This document shows, piece after piece, positions 34,079-43,016 of a stretch of DNA of 64,000 bases (the stretch's first letter is position 1; each line of letters starts with the position of its first letter). The notes beneath the pieces are model-generated. The model worked only from the letters and a program-made list of their open reading frames with translations. It was not told where the DNA came from and did not search any database. Source of the DNA: Xanthobacter sp. YC-JY1 (lineage in GTDB: Bacteria > Pseudomonadota > Alphaproteobacteria > Rhizobiales > Xanthobacteraceae); contig NZ_CP032674.1 in NCBI RefSeq assembly GCF_021730305.1, positions 1,225,001-1,289,000 of the forward strand, given 5' to 3'. The position numbers and the translations under genes are program-made.

Positions 34079-37000
34079 TCAGCGCGCGCCCACCAGACCC
34101 GGCGGGCGCGGCAAGTCGCCGAAGCCGGAGGTGGGCGGCAGCTGGCCGTCCGAGGGTGCCGGCACCGCGAAGCGCGGCGGGGGCGGCGGCTCCACCCGGT
34201 CCGTGCGACGTGGCGCGGGGGGCTGCGGCTGCGTCTGGCGCACCACCGGCGGGCGCCGGGCCTCCCCTGCGGGCTCGGGCGTGGCGTGGCTTTCCAGCTG
34301 GCGCTCGGGTTCGGTGCGGGCCGGCGCGGCCTGGTGCGTCTGGCGGGACTGGACCTCGCCCGGTGTCGCGGTGCCGGCGGTGCCGGAGGCGGTGGGCACG
34401 CCGAAGCCGGACGCGGGCACGTCGCGCCGTTCGATCTCCTGATTGCGATCCACTGCACGCGGCACCGGCACGGGGGCCGGCTGGGGCGCGGGCGCGACCA
34501 CAGGGGCTGCCGGAGCGGTCGCCACAGGCGCTGGTGTCGGCGCAGGGGCAGGCGCCGTCACGGCCGGACGGGGCGCGGGCGCGACCTGGGGACCCGGCTG
34601 CGGGCTTGCCGGCTGCACGGGGGCGATGGCCGCGGGCGCAGGGGCCGGAACAACAACTGGCGCAGGAACAACCGGCGCCGGGGTCACGGACACCGGCGCG
34701 ACAGGCGCGGGTGCCGCCGGGGCGGTGGCCGGATCCGGGGCCGGCGTGCCGCCGCGCTGGCGTTCTTCCAGACGGCGGGTCTCGCGCTCGATGGCGCGCA
34801 TGGCGATGACGCTGGTCGCAGCCGGCGCACTCACCCGCCGCTCGGGCGCCGCCACCGGCCCACGCCAGGAGATGGCGCCGCCGGGCACGCCGCCGGCGCT
34901 TTCGGCGCCTTCCAGATCCATGCCCGCATCGAGAATGAGCCGCGACAGGTCGAGGCTGCCGGAGAGGCCGACACGCACGCCGTCCGCCGTGGTGCGGGCG
35001 GGGGACAGGCGGGCGACGCCGTTCACCACGCCGAGCGTCGTTTCCACGAAGGCGAGCTTGAGCGGCCCCTTGGCCAGCGCCCGGTCCAGCATCTGCGCGG
35101 TGCGCCGCTCGTCGGGCGGCGGCGAGAGGGGTGCGGCCTCGGCGAGAACGGCGTCGAGGGCGGCAGGGCTGGCATTCTCGATCACGAGGTCGCGGACGCC
35201 GAGGGTGCCCTGCCCGGAGAGGCTCTGCACGATGGTCTGGACGCTGCGGCCGGAGCCACCGAGATCCAGCAGCAGGTTCACCCGCCCCTTGGGCGGGGTG
35301 CGGGCGCCGGTCGGGCCGATGAGGGCGCCCGCGTCCACCTGCTCCAGCACGAGGCGGCCGTCGGCCTGGATGAGGTCGTTCTGCCGCTTCAGCCGGAGGG
35401 AGGCGGCCATGCGCCCGCCGCCGAGGCTGCCGGACAGGTCGCGCAGGTCGAAATCCGTGCCATCGCTGACCAGAACGAGGCGGCCCTTGTCGAGGGCATA
35501 GGGGCCGAGCGCGGCGATGCGGCCGGCGGACAGCTCCAGATTGAGGCCGATGCCGCCCGCCGAGGCGGGGGCGAGCCGCGCGGTATTCCACAGGCCGGCC
35601 GGCCCGCTCTCCGCACTGGCGCGGGCGGCGAACATGGCGAGGATGCGCGGCACGGACAGGGTATCGAACGCCAGCTTGCCGGAGAGGCGCGGCACCGCGC
35701 CGGGCTCGAACTCCACGCTGCCGGAGACCGGCGCGGCCGCGAGCGACCCGGTCAGCTCGCCGAGCCGCCATGCCCCGGCGCGGCGGGACAGGGTGAAGGC
35801 GAGGGCGGTGGGCACCGGTCCTTCGACGGCGGCGGAGGCCTGCGGCAACAGCCGGCCAAGGTCGGCGCCGTCGAGGCGCATGGTGAGATTGGGCTCGATG
35901 CTGCCGCCGGAAAGGCGGGCCGTGCCCTGCGCCTGCGCCGTGAGGTCGGCGAGGCTGATGCGGCCGCGCACCTGCGCCTCGTCCTGCGTCAGGGGATCGA
36001 CGGAGAGTTCCACACGGGCGGGGCCGAGCCGCTGGCCGAGCCCGTCCACGCCGAGGGCGGCGAGCGCGCGTCCGCCGTCCGTCGCGTCCGCCTTCAGGGC
36101 GATGCGCAGCGGCACGCCGGCGGTGGTGCGGGCGAAGGAGATGTCGCCGGAAATCTGCCCCAGCGTGCCGGCAATGGTGACATTGCGCCCGCCCGCCTCG
36201 GCCCAGACGACGGTGCTGTTGAGCTTCACCGGCGAGGCGATGGGCAGGAGGTTGCCGATGACCTGCGCCGTCTCCTCTCCGGCCAGAAGCCGCGCCACGG
36301 GCACGAGCCCGTCGGCCTTGGCGCCGGAGGCGGTGATGTTGAATTCGCCGCGCGGGGTGGTGGAGAAGTTCTCCATCCGCCCGGCGCCCTCGACGCGCAG
36401 GCCGGCGAAATCGTCCATCACGATGCGGGCGAGGCGCCAGTTGCCGCCGGTGGCCGAGCCTTCGAGGTTCAAGGCGCGCAGCGGCAGGCCGGAGAGCGTG
36501 AGGTTGCGCCCGTCGATGGCCACCTGGCCGTCGGCGCCCCCGCCCACCGCGGTGGACGCGGTCTGCACGGCAGCAATGAGCGGGTCGAGGTCGAAGCCGT
36601 CCAGCGACAGGCGCAGGTCGAGCTTGGGCGGCGCGTTGTCCGGCAGCGCGGCGGAGGCCGAGCCACGCACCCGGCTCGCGGCGAACGTGGCGTCCAGCAT
36701 GTCCACCGCGATGCGCGACGGACCAGCGGTGACGCGGCCGGAGATGCGCACCGGCCCCTTCGCCGCCGCCACATAGTCGCGCGGCGCGGTGGGGGCGGCC
36801 CAGCGCAGGAAGACGGCCGGGTCGTCGGCGGCGAAGGAGACGTTGCCGTCGAAGCCGCCGCCGCCATTGGCGCGGGTCGGCATGCCGGAAAGGCGGAGCG
36901 AGGCCTTGCCCGGAAGCTGCGCCTCGGCGCTGTCCACCCGCCAGCCGGCGGCGGAGCCGGAAATGTCGGCGCGCACGTCGCGCACCATGGTGCCGCCGAG

Positions 37001-38059
37001 CACCAGCTGCTCCACGGAGAGGCCGATGCGCGAGGCGATGTCCGGCGCCGGCAGGGCCGCGACGCCACCGAGGAAGCGGGCGAGGGAGGCGGCCGGGCTG
37101 CCGCTGCCTGCGTCGGCGTCCTTGGTGCCGGTGGCGGCCCGCACGGCGTCGATGTCGAGGCTGCGGGCATTCAGCACCGCATCAAGGCCGATGGCGCGGC
37201 CGAGGGCGAGGCGCGCGGAGCCGGTGAGCTGCGCCGGGGTGGCCGAGCCGCCCAGCGCGAGGTCGAGGCTTTCCGCCAGCACCGCTTCCGGGCTCGCCTT
37301 CAGCGTGCCGGAGAGCTGCCAGGCCTCCGCGCCGTCGCCGGCATGCCGGGAGAGGGTGGCGCGGCCGTCGAAGCGCGGCTTGGCGCCGGCCACGTTGAGG
37401 TTGCCGTCGAGATCGAGGGCATAGGGCCGGGTGCGCCCGTCCAGCACGATGCGCAGCTTGCCGGCGCCGTCATCGCCGATCTTGCCGAGGGTGGAGCGCA
37501 CGGCGAACCGCGCCTCGCCGGCCTGCACCTCGCCATCGAGGCGGAAGGGGCCGGTGAGCGAGCGCGCCTCGCCCTTCAGGTCGAGGTCATCGATGCTGAC
37601 GCGATGGTCAGAGGCGCGGTCGAGCAGATCGAGGCTGCCGTCCTCCACCTCCAGCCGGGCGATGGAGAGTTCCGCCGCCCGTCCGGTGCCCGTGGGCATG
37701 GCGACGCGGCCGGCGCTGTCCAGCACCACACGGATCTGCGGCTTGCGCAGGGTGACGCCGGTGGCCTGGATGTCGCCGCGCATCAGGGCGCCGAGGGAGA
37801 GCTCGGCGGTCAGTTCCTTCACCGTGCCGCCGGTGGACACCACGTCGCCGAGGGTCACGTCGCGCAGCACGATGCGGGGGGCGGGCAGGATCTCCGCCTC
37901 GATGGCGCCGCGGATCACCACGGGCAGGCCCAGCGTGCGGCCCATCTCGGTCTCGAACGTGCCGCGCCACTGGTTCCAGTCCACCACGAACGGCGCGGCG
38001 AACGCCGCGCTGATGGCGAGGACTATCGCCGAGGCGAGGCTGATGAGAATGCCCTGCAC
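34079..38059 (-). CDS. Giant AsmA family protein
   Basis: The 1326-residue protein starts with a signal-anchor helix (ILISLASAIVLAISAAFAAPFVV) and continues as an AsmA-type protein with repeated beta-rich segments (such as VVIRGAIEAEILPAPRIVLRDVTLGD). AsmA-like proteins are bridge-like lipid carriers or envelope-homeostasis factors between inner and outer membrane. The conserved C-terminal AsmA core (near residues 870-1090) includes GTLGVRDLVIEN. The last ~215 residues form a Pro/Ala/Gln tail of low complexity with no domain I can name. The gene is intact, with core GC. Long frames on the opposite strand are shadows caused by its GC-rich codons. Confidence 0.85.
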   Translation of the reverse strand: MQGILISLASAIVLAISAAFAAPFVVDWNQWRGTFETEMGRTLGLPVVIRGAIEAEILPAPRIVLRDVTLGDVVSTGGTVKELTAELSLGALMRGDIQATGVTLRKPQIRVVLDSAGRVAMPTGTGRAAELSIARLEVEDGSLDLLDRASDHRVSIDDLDLKGEARSLTGPFRLDGEVQAGEARFAVRSTLGKIGDDGAGKLRIVLDGRTRPYALDLDGNLNVAGAKPRFDGRATLSRHAGDGAEAWQLSGTLKASPEAVLAESLDLALGGSATPAQLTGSARLALGRAIGLDAVLNARSLDIDAVRAATGTKDADAGSGSPAASLARFLGGVAALPAPDIASRIGLSVEQLVLGGTMVRDVRADISGSAAGWRVDSAEAQLPGKASLRLSGMPTRANGGGGFDGNVSFAADDPAVFLRWAAPTAPRDYVAAAKGPVRISGRVTAGPSRIAVDMLDATFAASRVRGSASAALPDNAPPKLDLRLSLDGFDLDPLIAAVQTASTAVGGGADGQVAIDGRNLTLSGLPLRALNLEGSATGGNWRLARIVMDDFAGLRVEGAGRMENFSTTPRGEFNITASGAKADGLVPVARLLAGEETAQVIGNLLPIASPVKLNSTVVWAEAGGRNVTIAGTLGQISGDISFARTTAGVPLRIALKADATDGGRALAALGVDGLGQRLGPARVELSVDPLTQDEAQVRGRISLADLTAQAQGTARLSGGSIEPNLTMRLDGADLGRLLPQASAAVEGPVPTALAFTLSRRAGAWRLGELTGSLAAAPVSGSVEFEPGAVPRLSGKLAFDTLSVPRILAMFAARASAESGPAGLWNTARLAPASAGGIGLNLELSAGRIAALGPYALDKGRLVLVSDGTDFDLRDLSGSLGGGRMAASLRLKRQNDLIQADGRLVLEQVDAGALIGPTGARTPPKGRVNLLLDLGGSGRSVQTIVQSLSGQGTLGVRDLVIENASPAALDAVLAEAAPLSPPPDERRTAQMLDRALAKGPLKLAFVETTLGVVNGVARLSPARTTADGVRVGLSGSLDLSRLILDAGMDLEGAESAGGVPGGAISWRGPVAAPERRVSAPAATSVIAMRAIERETRRLEERQRGGTPAPDPATAPAAPAPVAPVSVTPAPVVPAPVVVPAPAPAAIAPVQPASPQPGPQVAPAPRPAVTAPAPAPTPAPVATAPAAPVVAPAPQPAPVPVPRAVDRNQEIERRDVPASGFGVPTASGTAGTATPGEVQSRQTHQAAPARTEPERQLESHATPEPAGEARRPPVVRQTQPQPPAPRRTDRVEPPPPPRFAVPAPSDGQLPPTSGFGDLPRPPGLVGAR

Positions 38060-38122
38060 ACGCGTCTCCCGATGAGGCCCCGATCATAAAGGGCCGCTTA
38101 ACCCTATGCGCAGGGAATGCGA

Positions 38123-39535
38123 TCAGATCGCGACGATTTTTCCCGGATTCATGATGTTTTTGGGGTCGAGCGCCCGCTTGATCGCGCGCATGGCCTCCAG
38201 CGCCGCGGCACCGTGCTCGCCCTCCATGTATTTCATCTTGCCCTGGCCGACGCCGTGCTCGCCGGTGGAGGTACCGCCCATGGCGAGGGCACGCTCCACC
38301 AGACGCTTCATGTAGTGCTTGGCCTTGGCGAGGTCTTCCGGGTCGTCCACGTTCACCATCAGCGTGGTGTGGAAATTACCGTCGCCCACATGGCCGACGA
38401 TGGGGGCGATGAGGCCCATCTCCACGATGTCGCGCTTGGTCTCCATCACGCACTCGGCGAGGCTGGAGATGGGCACGCACACGTCGGTGGCCACCGCCTT
38501 GGCGCCCGGCCGCATGGGCAGGACGGACCAATAGGCATCGTGCCGCGCCTGCCACAGCTTGGTGCGCTCCTCCGGCTTCACCGCGAACACCGACGGGCCG
38601 CCGCCATATTCGGCCGCCAGTTCGCCGAAGCGATCGGCCTGCTCGTGGACGCTGGCTTCCGTGCCGTGGAATTCGAGGAAGAGGGTGGGGGTCTCGGCCA
38701 GCGCCAGCTTGGCGTAGGCATTGGAGGCCTTCACCTGCTCCTCGTCCAGAAGCTCGATGCGCGCCACCGGGATGCCGCTCTGGATGGTGGCGATCACCGT
38801 GTTGCAGGCGGCCTCGATGCTGGGGAAGGGGCAGACAGCGGCGGAGACTGCCTCCGGGATGCCGTAGAGCTTCAGGGTGATTTCGGTGATGATCCCGAGC
38901 GTGCCTTCCGCGCCCACATAGAGGCGGGTGAGGTCGTAGCCGGCGGAGGATTTGCGCGCGCGGGTGGCGGTGGTGAGGATTTCGCCGGTGGGCGTCACCA
39001 CCTTCAGCGACAGCACGTTGTCCTTCATGGTGCCGTAGCGCACCGCATTGGTGCCCGAGCAACGGGTGGAGACCATGCCGCCCAGCGAGGCGTCGGCGCC
39101 GGGATCAATGGGGAAGAATAGTCCCTGGTCGCGCAGTTCCTCGTTCAGCCGCTTGCGGGTGACGCCGGGTTCGATCACGCAGTCGAGGTCGGCGGTGTTG
39201 ACGGCCAGGATGCGGTTCATGCGCGAGAGGTCGATGCAGATGCCGCCGAAGGGGGCGTTCACATGGCCTTCCAGCGAGGTGCCCGCGCCCCAGGGGATCA
39301 CCGGGACCGACAGCTCGTAGCAGATGCGGACGACAGCCTGCACATCTTCCGTGCATTCAGCGAAAACAACGGCGTCCGCGGGTTCGTTGGGCAGGTAGGT
39401 CGTCACGTTCGCGTGCTGTTCCCGCACGGCGCGGCCCGTAACGACCTTGTGATCCAGTGCGGCCTGCAGGCGCTGCACCGCCTGGGCGATGCGATCGGGC
39501 ATTGCACTGTCGGATTTCGCGGCTGCGGCAACCAT
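38123..39535 (-). CDS. FAD-binding oxidoreductase, D-lactate dehydrogenase (cytochrome)-type
   Basis: The 470-residue protein has an FAD-binding type 4 (PCMH) domain, with PWGAGTSLEGHVNAPFGGICIDLSRMN near residue 81, and the family motif VEPGVT-like IEPGVTRKRLNEEL. ADASLGGMVSTRCSGTNAVRYGTMKDNV follows. The C-terminal FAD-oxidase C domain has HVGDGNFHTTLMVN and a final GGTSTGEHGVGQGK and DPKNIMNPGKI. This fits flavin D-lactate or 2-hydroxyglutarate dehydrogenases and GlcD. The lack of glcE/glcF neighbours favours a stand-alone D-lactate-type enzyme. It is a complete gene. Confidence 0.88.
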   Translation of the reverse strand: MVAAAAKSDSAMPDRIAQAVQRLQAALDHKVVTGRAVREQHANVTTYLPNEPADAVVFAECTEDVQAVVRICYELSVPVIPWGAGTSLEGHVNAPFGGICIDLSRMNRILAVNTADLDCVIEPGVTRKRLNEELRDQGLFFPIDPGADASLGGMVSTRCSGTNAVRYGTMKDNVLSLKVVTPTGEILTTATRARKSSAGYDLTRLYVGAEGTLGIITEITLKLYGIPEAVSAAVCPFPSIEAACNTVIATIQSGIPVARIELLDEEQVKASNAYAKLALAETPTLFLEFHGTEASVHEQADRFGELAAEYGGGPSVFAVKPEERTKLWQARHDAYWSVLPMRPGAKAVATDVCVPISSLAECVMETKRDIVEMGLIAPIVGHVGDGNFHTTLMVNVDDPEDLAKAKHYMKRLVERALAMGGTSTGEHGVGQGKMKYMEGEHGAAALEAMRAIKRALDPKNIMNPGKIVAI

Positions 39536-39742
39536 TTACAAATCCTTAACCTTTGTCTGCGCCGAGCGGGCGGGTCCCGGAGGGCGCGAAAGTGGATTGA
39601 ACCGTTTTAGGAACAGTTTCGACTTGACAGTGTCTTTTTTGATTCGCCCCGCCGGTGCTTTTTCAGGGTGACGAATGCCTCCTAGCACGGCACAGTGCTC
39701 TCACAAGCGGCAAAATCTGAAACCTGACGAAGCGAGGCGGCC

Positions 39743-40252
39743 ATGCTCGACCGAATCGACTTTGAACCCGTGTTCTTTGCTCCGTTCGTGTCCTCCTCCA
39801 TGAAGGTGGAGAGCAACTGGATCGACTATAACGGCCACCTCAACGTGGCCTATTACACGCTGATCTTCGACCGGGCGCTGGACGAGGCGCTCTGCCTGCT
39901 CGGGCTCGGGCCGGCTTATGCCCGTGGACGTGGCGCCTCCTTCTTCACCGGCGAATCCCACATCCGCTACGCCCGCGAACTGGCGCCGGACTCGCCGGTG
40001 CGCGTGACCATGCGGTTGCTCGACTATGACGAGAAGAGGCTGCACCTCTTCCAGTCGCTGCATCATGCCAGAGATGGCTGGGTGTCCGCCACGTCGGAGC
40101 AGATCACGCTCCATGTGGATCTCGGCTCGCGGCGCGTGGTGCCGTTCCCGGACGATGTGCTGGAGCGGATCGCCACCATGCGCGCCGCCCATGCCGGCCT
40201 GCCGCCACTCGATGGCGTCGGCCGCAAGGTGTCCATGCCGTCGCGCTCCTGA
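39743..40252 (+). CDS. Thioesterase family protein (hot-dog fold)
   Basis: The 169-residue protein has the 4HBT-type motif SNWIDYNGHLNVAYYTLIFDRALDEAL (catalytic-region Asp-Tyr-Asn-Gly-His), SHIRYARELAPDSPVRVTMRLLDYDEKRLHLF and a C-terminal PFPDDVLERI. From memory it resembles betainyl-CoA thioesterases of carnitine metabolism, but no carnitine gene is nearby, so the substrate is open. The upstream gap 39536-39742 contains a TTGACA at about 39624 without a clear -10. Confidence 0.82.
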   Translation: MLDRIDFEPVFFAPFVSSSMKVESNWIDYNGHLNVAYYTLIFDRALDEALCLLGLGPAYARGRGASFFTGESHIRYARELAPDSPVRVTMRLLDYDEKRLHLFQSLHHARDGWVSATSEQITLHVDLGSRRVVPFPDDVLERIATMRAAHAGLPPLDGVGRKVSMPSRS

Positions 40253-40511
40253 CGCGCGGCTTTCGAGGCCGCCATGGTCTTAACGTCCATCGCGGTTCTC
40301 GCGGCGCTGTGCGCCGATGGCGGCTGAGGCGAGAGCGCCCGGCCGCCTTTCTCTTTGTGGGGCCAGGGTCGGGAACTGCCTAATTGGCAACCATGCCTTT
40401 ACCGTGCGCTCCGCGCAGGTCTGGCATGCCGAGCCGGAAGTTCTGGTGCGCTGCACAGAGGCATATATTGCACTGCGATAAAGCCCCGTAGGGCCAGTGC
40501 AGGAGGCCTCC

Positions 40512-40697
40512 ATGAGCGCCGTTACCTTTTCTCCCGACACCCTCTCTCGCGAAACCCGCTCTGCCGCTCCCAAGGCTGCGGCCGGCAAGGGCTTCTTCGC
40601 CCGCCTGATGGACGCGATCATCGCCGCCCGCATGGAGCAGGCCGAGCGCGAGCTGTCCCGCTACGTCCAGCTCAACGGCCGCGATCCGCTGAACTGA
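40512..40697 (+). CDS. Small conserved-type protein (61 residues)
   Basis: I do not recognise the family. The protein has a Ser/Ala-rich N-terminus and a charged helix (FFARLMDAIIAARMEQAERELSRYV), ending LNGRDPLN. A perfect AGGAGG lies five bases before the ATG (40501-40506), which strongly supports translation, and TATATT about 55 bases upstream could be part of a promoter. It is convergent with prmA. The rest of the gap 40253-40511 shows nothing else. Confidence 0.7.
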   Translation: MSAVTFSPDTLSRETRSAAPKAAAGKGFFARLMDAIIAARMEQAERELSRYVQLNGRDPLN

Positions 40698-40713
40698 GAC
40701 GACTGACGATCCC

Positions 40714-41625
40714 TCATCCGCGCGGCCGATCCGACCGCGCGGCGAGGGTCAGGGTGGCCCAGCCCTCGATATGCCGCTGGCTGACGAGGTGCAGGCCCTG
40801 CGCGCGATAGGCCGCTAGCGCGGCCGGAACCTGCGCGGTGAGCAATCCCGACAGGACGATGCGTCCCCCCGGCGCCAGCAATGAGGCGAGTGGGCGCGCC
40901 AGCCGCTTCAGCGGCGGCAGCAGGATATTGGCGAGGATCAGGTCGTAGGGTCCGTGGATGCGGATCGCCCGCGCCCCTGCGCCGGCCGCATGCACCATGC
41001 GCACCCCCGGCGCCTTGTTCGCCGCCGCATTGGCTTTGGCCGTGCGCACCGCGATGACGTCGATATCGCTGCCCACAATCTCCGTGTGAAACAGCCGCTC
41101 GGCCGCGATGGCGAGCACGCCCGTGCCCGTGCCCACGTCCAGCACGCGCTGAGGGCGTCCCCGGCGCGCGGCGTTGACGATGGCGTGTAGGCAGCCCTGC
41201 GTGGTGCCGTGGTGGCCCGTGCCGAAGGCCAGCGCCGCCTCGATCTCGATGCCGATGCGGTTCGGCCCCACCCGGCCGCGATCATGCGAGCCATGCACGA
41301 CCACCGGCCCGACGGCCACGGGCGCGAGGCCTTCCAGGCTCGCGGCCACCCAGTCCTTCTGCTCGATCTCGCCGAAGGTCACGGCGGCGGCCAGCTCGGG
41401 GCCGGCCGCGATCTCCACCAGCTCGCGCAGCGTCTCCGCATCGAAGGCGGCGCCGGCATAGACCTCCACCACCCAGTCGTCGTCCGTCCGCTCGAAATTC
41501 GCCACCGCCACCTCGGCGGGGTCGAACGTCTCCGAGATCAGGTCGGCGATGCGCTGCGCTTGCCGGCGGGGCGCCTCGACCCGCATCACATGGGTGGCGT
41601 CGTTGGGGGGGAGGCCTTCGAGCAT
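40714..41625 (-). CDS. prmA: Ribosomal protein L11 methyltransferase
   Basis: PrmA (303 residues) trimethylates ribosomal protein L11. The SAM-binding and catalytic region is clear: AFGTGHHGTTQGCLHAI near residue 130, RVLDVGTGTGVLAIAAERLF, SDIDVIAVRTAKANAAAN, and the motif VI segment YDLILANILLPPLKRLA with the NxxL-type active site. The N-terminal substrate-recognition domain is present, and length is normal. The gene lies 10 bases downstream of a diguanylate cyclase gene on the same strand, so the two are probably co-transcribed. Confidence 0.95.
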   Translation of the reverse strand: MLEGLPPNDATHVMRVEAPRRQAQRIADLISETFDPAEVAVANFERTDDDWVVEVYAGAAFDAETLRELVEIAAGPELAAAVTFGEIEQKDWVAASLEGLAPVAVGPVVVHGSHDRGRVGPNRIGIEIEAALAFGTGHHGTTQGCLHAIVNAARRGRPQRVLDVGTGTGVLAIAAERLFHTEIVGSDIDVIAVRTAKANAAANKAPGVRMVHAAGAGARAIRIHGPYDLILANILLPPLKRLARPLASLLAPGGRIVLSGLLTAQVPAALAAYRAQGLHLVSQRHIEGWATLTLAARSDRPRG

Positions 41626-41635
41626 GGGGAAAACG

Positions 41636-42910
41636 TCATCCGTTGTCGCTGAGGCCGCCGTCGCCCGTCGCCCCCGTCACGCGGTTGCGCCCGGCGGCCT
41701 TGGCCGCGTAGAGGCGCTTGTCGGCCGCTTCGAGCAGTGCCGTCAAGGTCTGGCCGTCCTCGGGCAGCGTGGCGACGCCGATGGACAGGGTCTGCTTCCG
41801 CACGCCGTCCGGCAGAGCCAGCGCCGTCACGCTTTCATTGAGCATATGGGCGAGCGCCACCGCCGAGGTATGGGACACGCCCGGCGCCAGCACCGCGAAT
41901 TCGTCGCCGCCATAGCGCACCACATGGTCCGACTGCCGAAGGCTCTCGGAGATGGCACCCGCCAGCTGCCGCAGCACCGCGTCACCGGTGGCATGGCCGT
42001 GGATGTCGTTGACCTCCTTGTAGTCGTCCACATCCACCAGCAGCAGGCTCATGGGCCGGCCGGTCTTGCGGGCGATCGCCACGAGGTCGCGGCCGAGCGG
42101 CTCCAGCTGGCCGCGGTGGAGCACGCCTGTGAGTGGATCGAGCCGGGAGGTCACCTCCAGCTGCTCGTAGCGCTGGCGGTAGGTGAGGGTGTCGAACACG
42201 TCGGCGATGCGCGGGCGCAGCGGATCTCCGGCCATCTCGAAGCGGTCGAGATAGAGCGCGAGCATCAGGGCATAGAAGCCTGCCGCCACCATCTTGCCGA
42301 CCCAGCCGCCGATGCCCGCCGAGAGCGGCACGTCGAGCGCGAAATGCAGCACGCCGAAGAAGCCCAATTGATCGAAGGTGAGCACCAGCGCCAGCGTCGC
42401 CCAGATGACCGCCACCGGATACCGCTTCACCCGCGACGAGAGGCGCTCATAGAGGAGGATCATGGCGATGGAATCGATGAAGAGCAGCAGCGTGCTCCAC
42501 ACCGCCAGCGCGCCGAGCTGGTCCATGAAGGCGATGTCCCCCGGCACGCCGGGCGCCGGCACGAGATCGTGCAGGCGCAGCAGGAAGACGAGCGCCAGCA
42601 TCACCAGATTGCCGAGGAAGAGCCCGTAGATGGGCTGGCGGGCCACCAGCGCATCCTCGCGAATGTACACGAGCAGCAGAAGCGCCAGCTTTCCCGAAAA
42701 CAAGACCACAGAGCCGGGCGACAGGGAGACCGAGAAGGGCAGCTGCACGTAATAGGCGGCAGCCAGGTACGTCTCCATGAAATGGAGCGAGCCCAGCGCG
42801 CAGAAGAACACGCCGATGCCCAGCGTTCCGCGCAGGCGGAACAGCGCGAGCATCGCGCCGAAATACACCAGCATTTCGGCGCCGAGCAGGAGGATGTTGA
42901 GTGCGATCAT
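41636..42910 (-). CDS. Diguanylate cyclase with membrane sensor domain
   Basis: The 424-residue protein has an N-terminal membrane region of about seven helices (residues 1-230), then a GGDEF domain (about 255-410). The catalytic motif is intact (RYGGDEFAVLAP), and an RxxD allosteric I-site (RQSD) lies five residues before it, so it probably makes cyclic di-GMP and is inhibited by it. The membrane part has DQLGFFGVLHFALDVPLSAGIGGWVGKM; I do not assign it to a named sensor family. It is 106 bases downstream of uvrD and immediately upstream of prmA. Confidence 0.9.
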   Translation of the reverse strand: MIALNILLLGAEMLVYFGAMLALFRLRGTLGIGVFFCALGSLHFMETYLAAAYYVQLPFSVSLSPGSVVLFSGKLALLLLVYIREDALVARQPIYGLFLGNLVMLALVFLLRLHDLVPAPGVPGDIAFMDQLGALAVWSTLLLFIDSIAMILLYERLSSRVKRYPVAVIWATLALVLTFDQLGFFGVLHFALDVPLSAGIGGWVGKMVAAGFYALMLALYLDRFEMAGDPLRPRIADVFDTLTYRQRYEQLEVTSRLDPLTGVLHRGQLEPLGRDLVAIARKTGRPMSLLLVDVDDYKEVNDIHGHATGDAVLRQLAGAISESLRQSDHVVRYGGDEFAVLAPGVSHTSAVALAHMLNESVTALALPDGVRKQTLSIGVATLPEDGQTLTALLEAADKRLYAAKAAGRNRVTGATGDGGLSDNG

Positions 42911-43016
42911 CGATCTGGAATCTGCGGCGCGGGCGACGCTAGGGGAAGATCAGGGCAAAGATGAGGGGCCGCCCCGCCGGATCGAGGCGCCATTCCCCTC
43001 GCCCCTGAGGACTGGG

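Noticed and set aside
34286-38089. Open frame of 1267 codons on the plus strand
   Set aside because: It lies entirely opposite the AsmA gene; the translation is His/Gly/Arg-rich low-complexity typical of antisense frames in GC-rich genes, and no family motif is visible.
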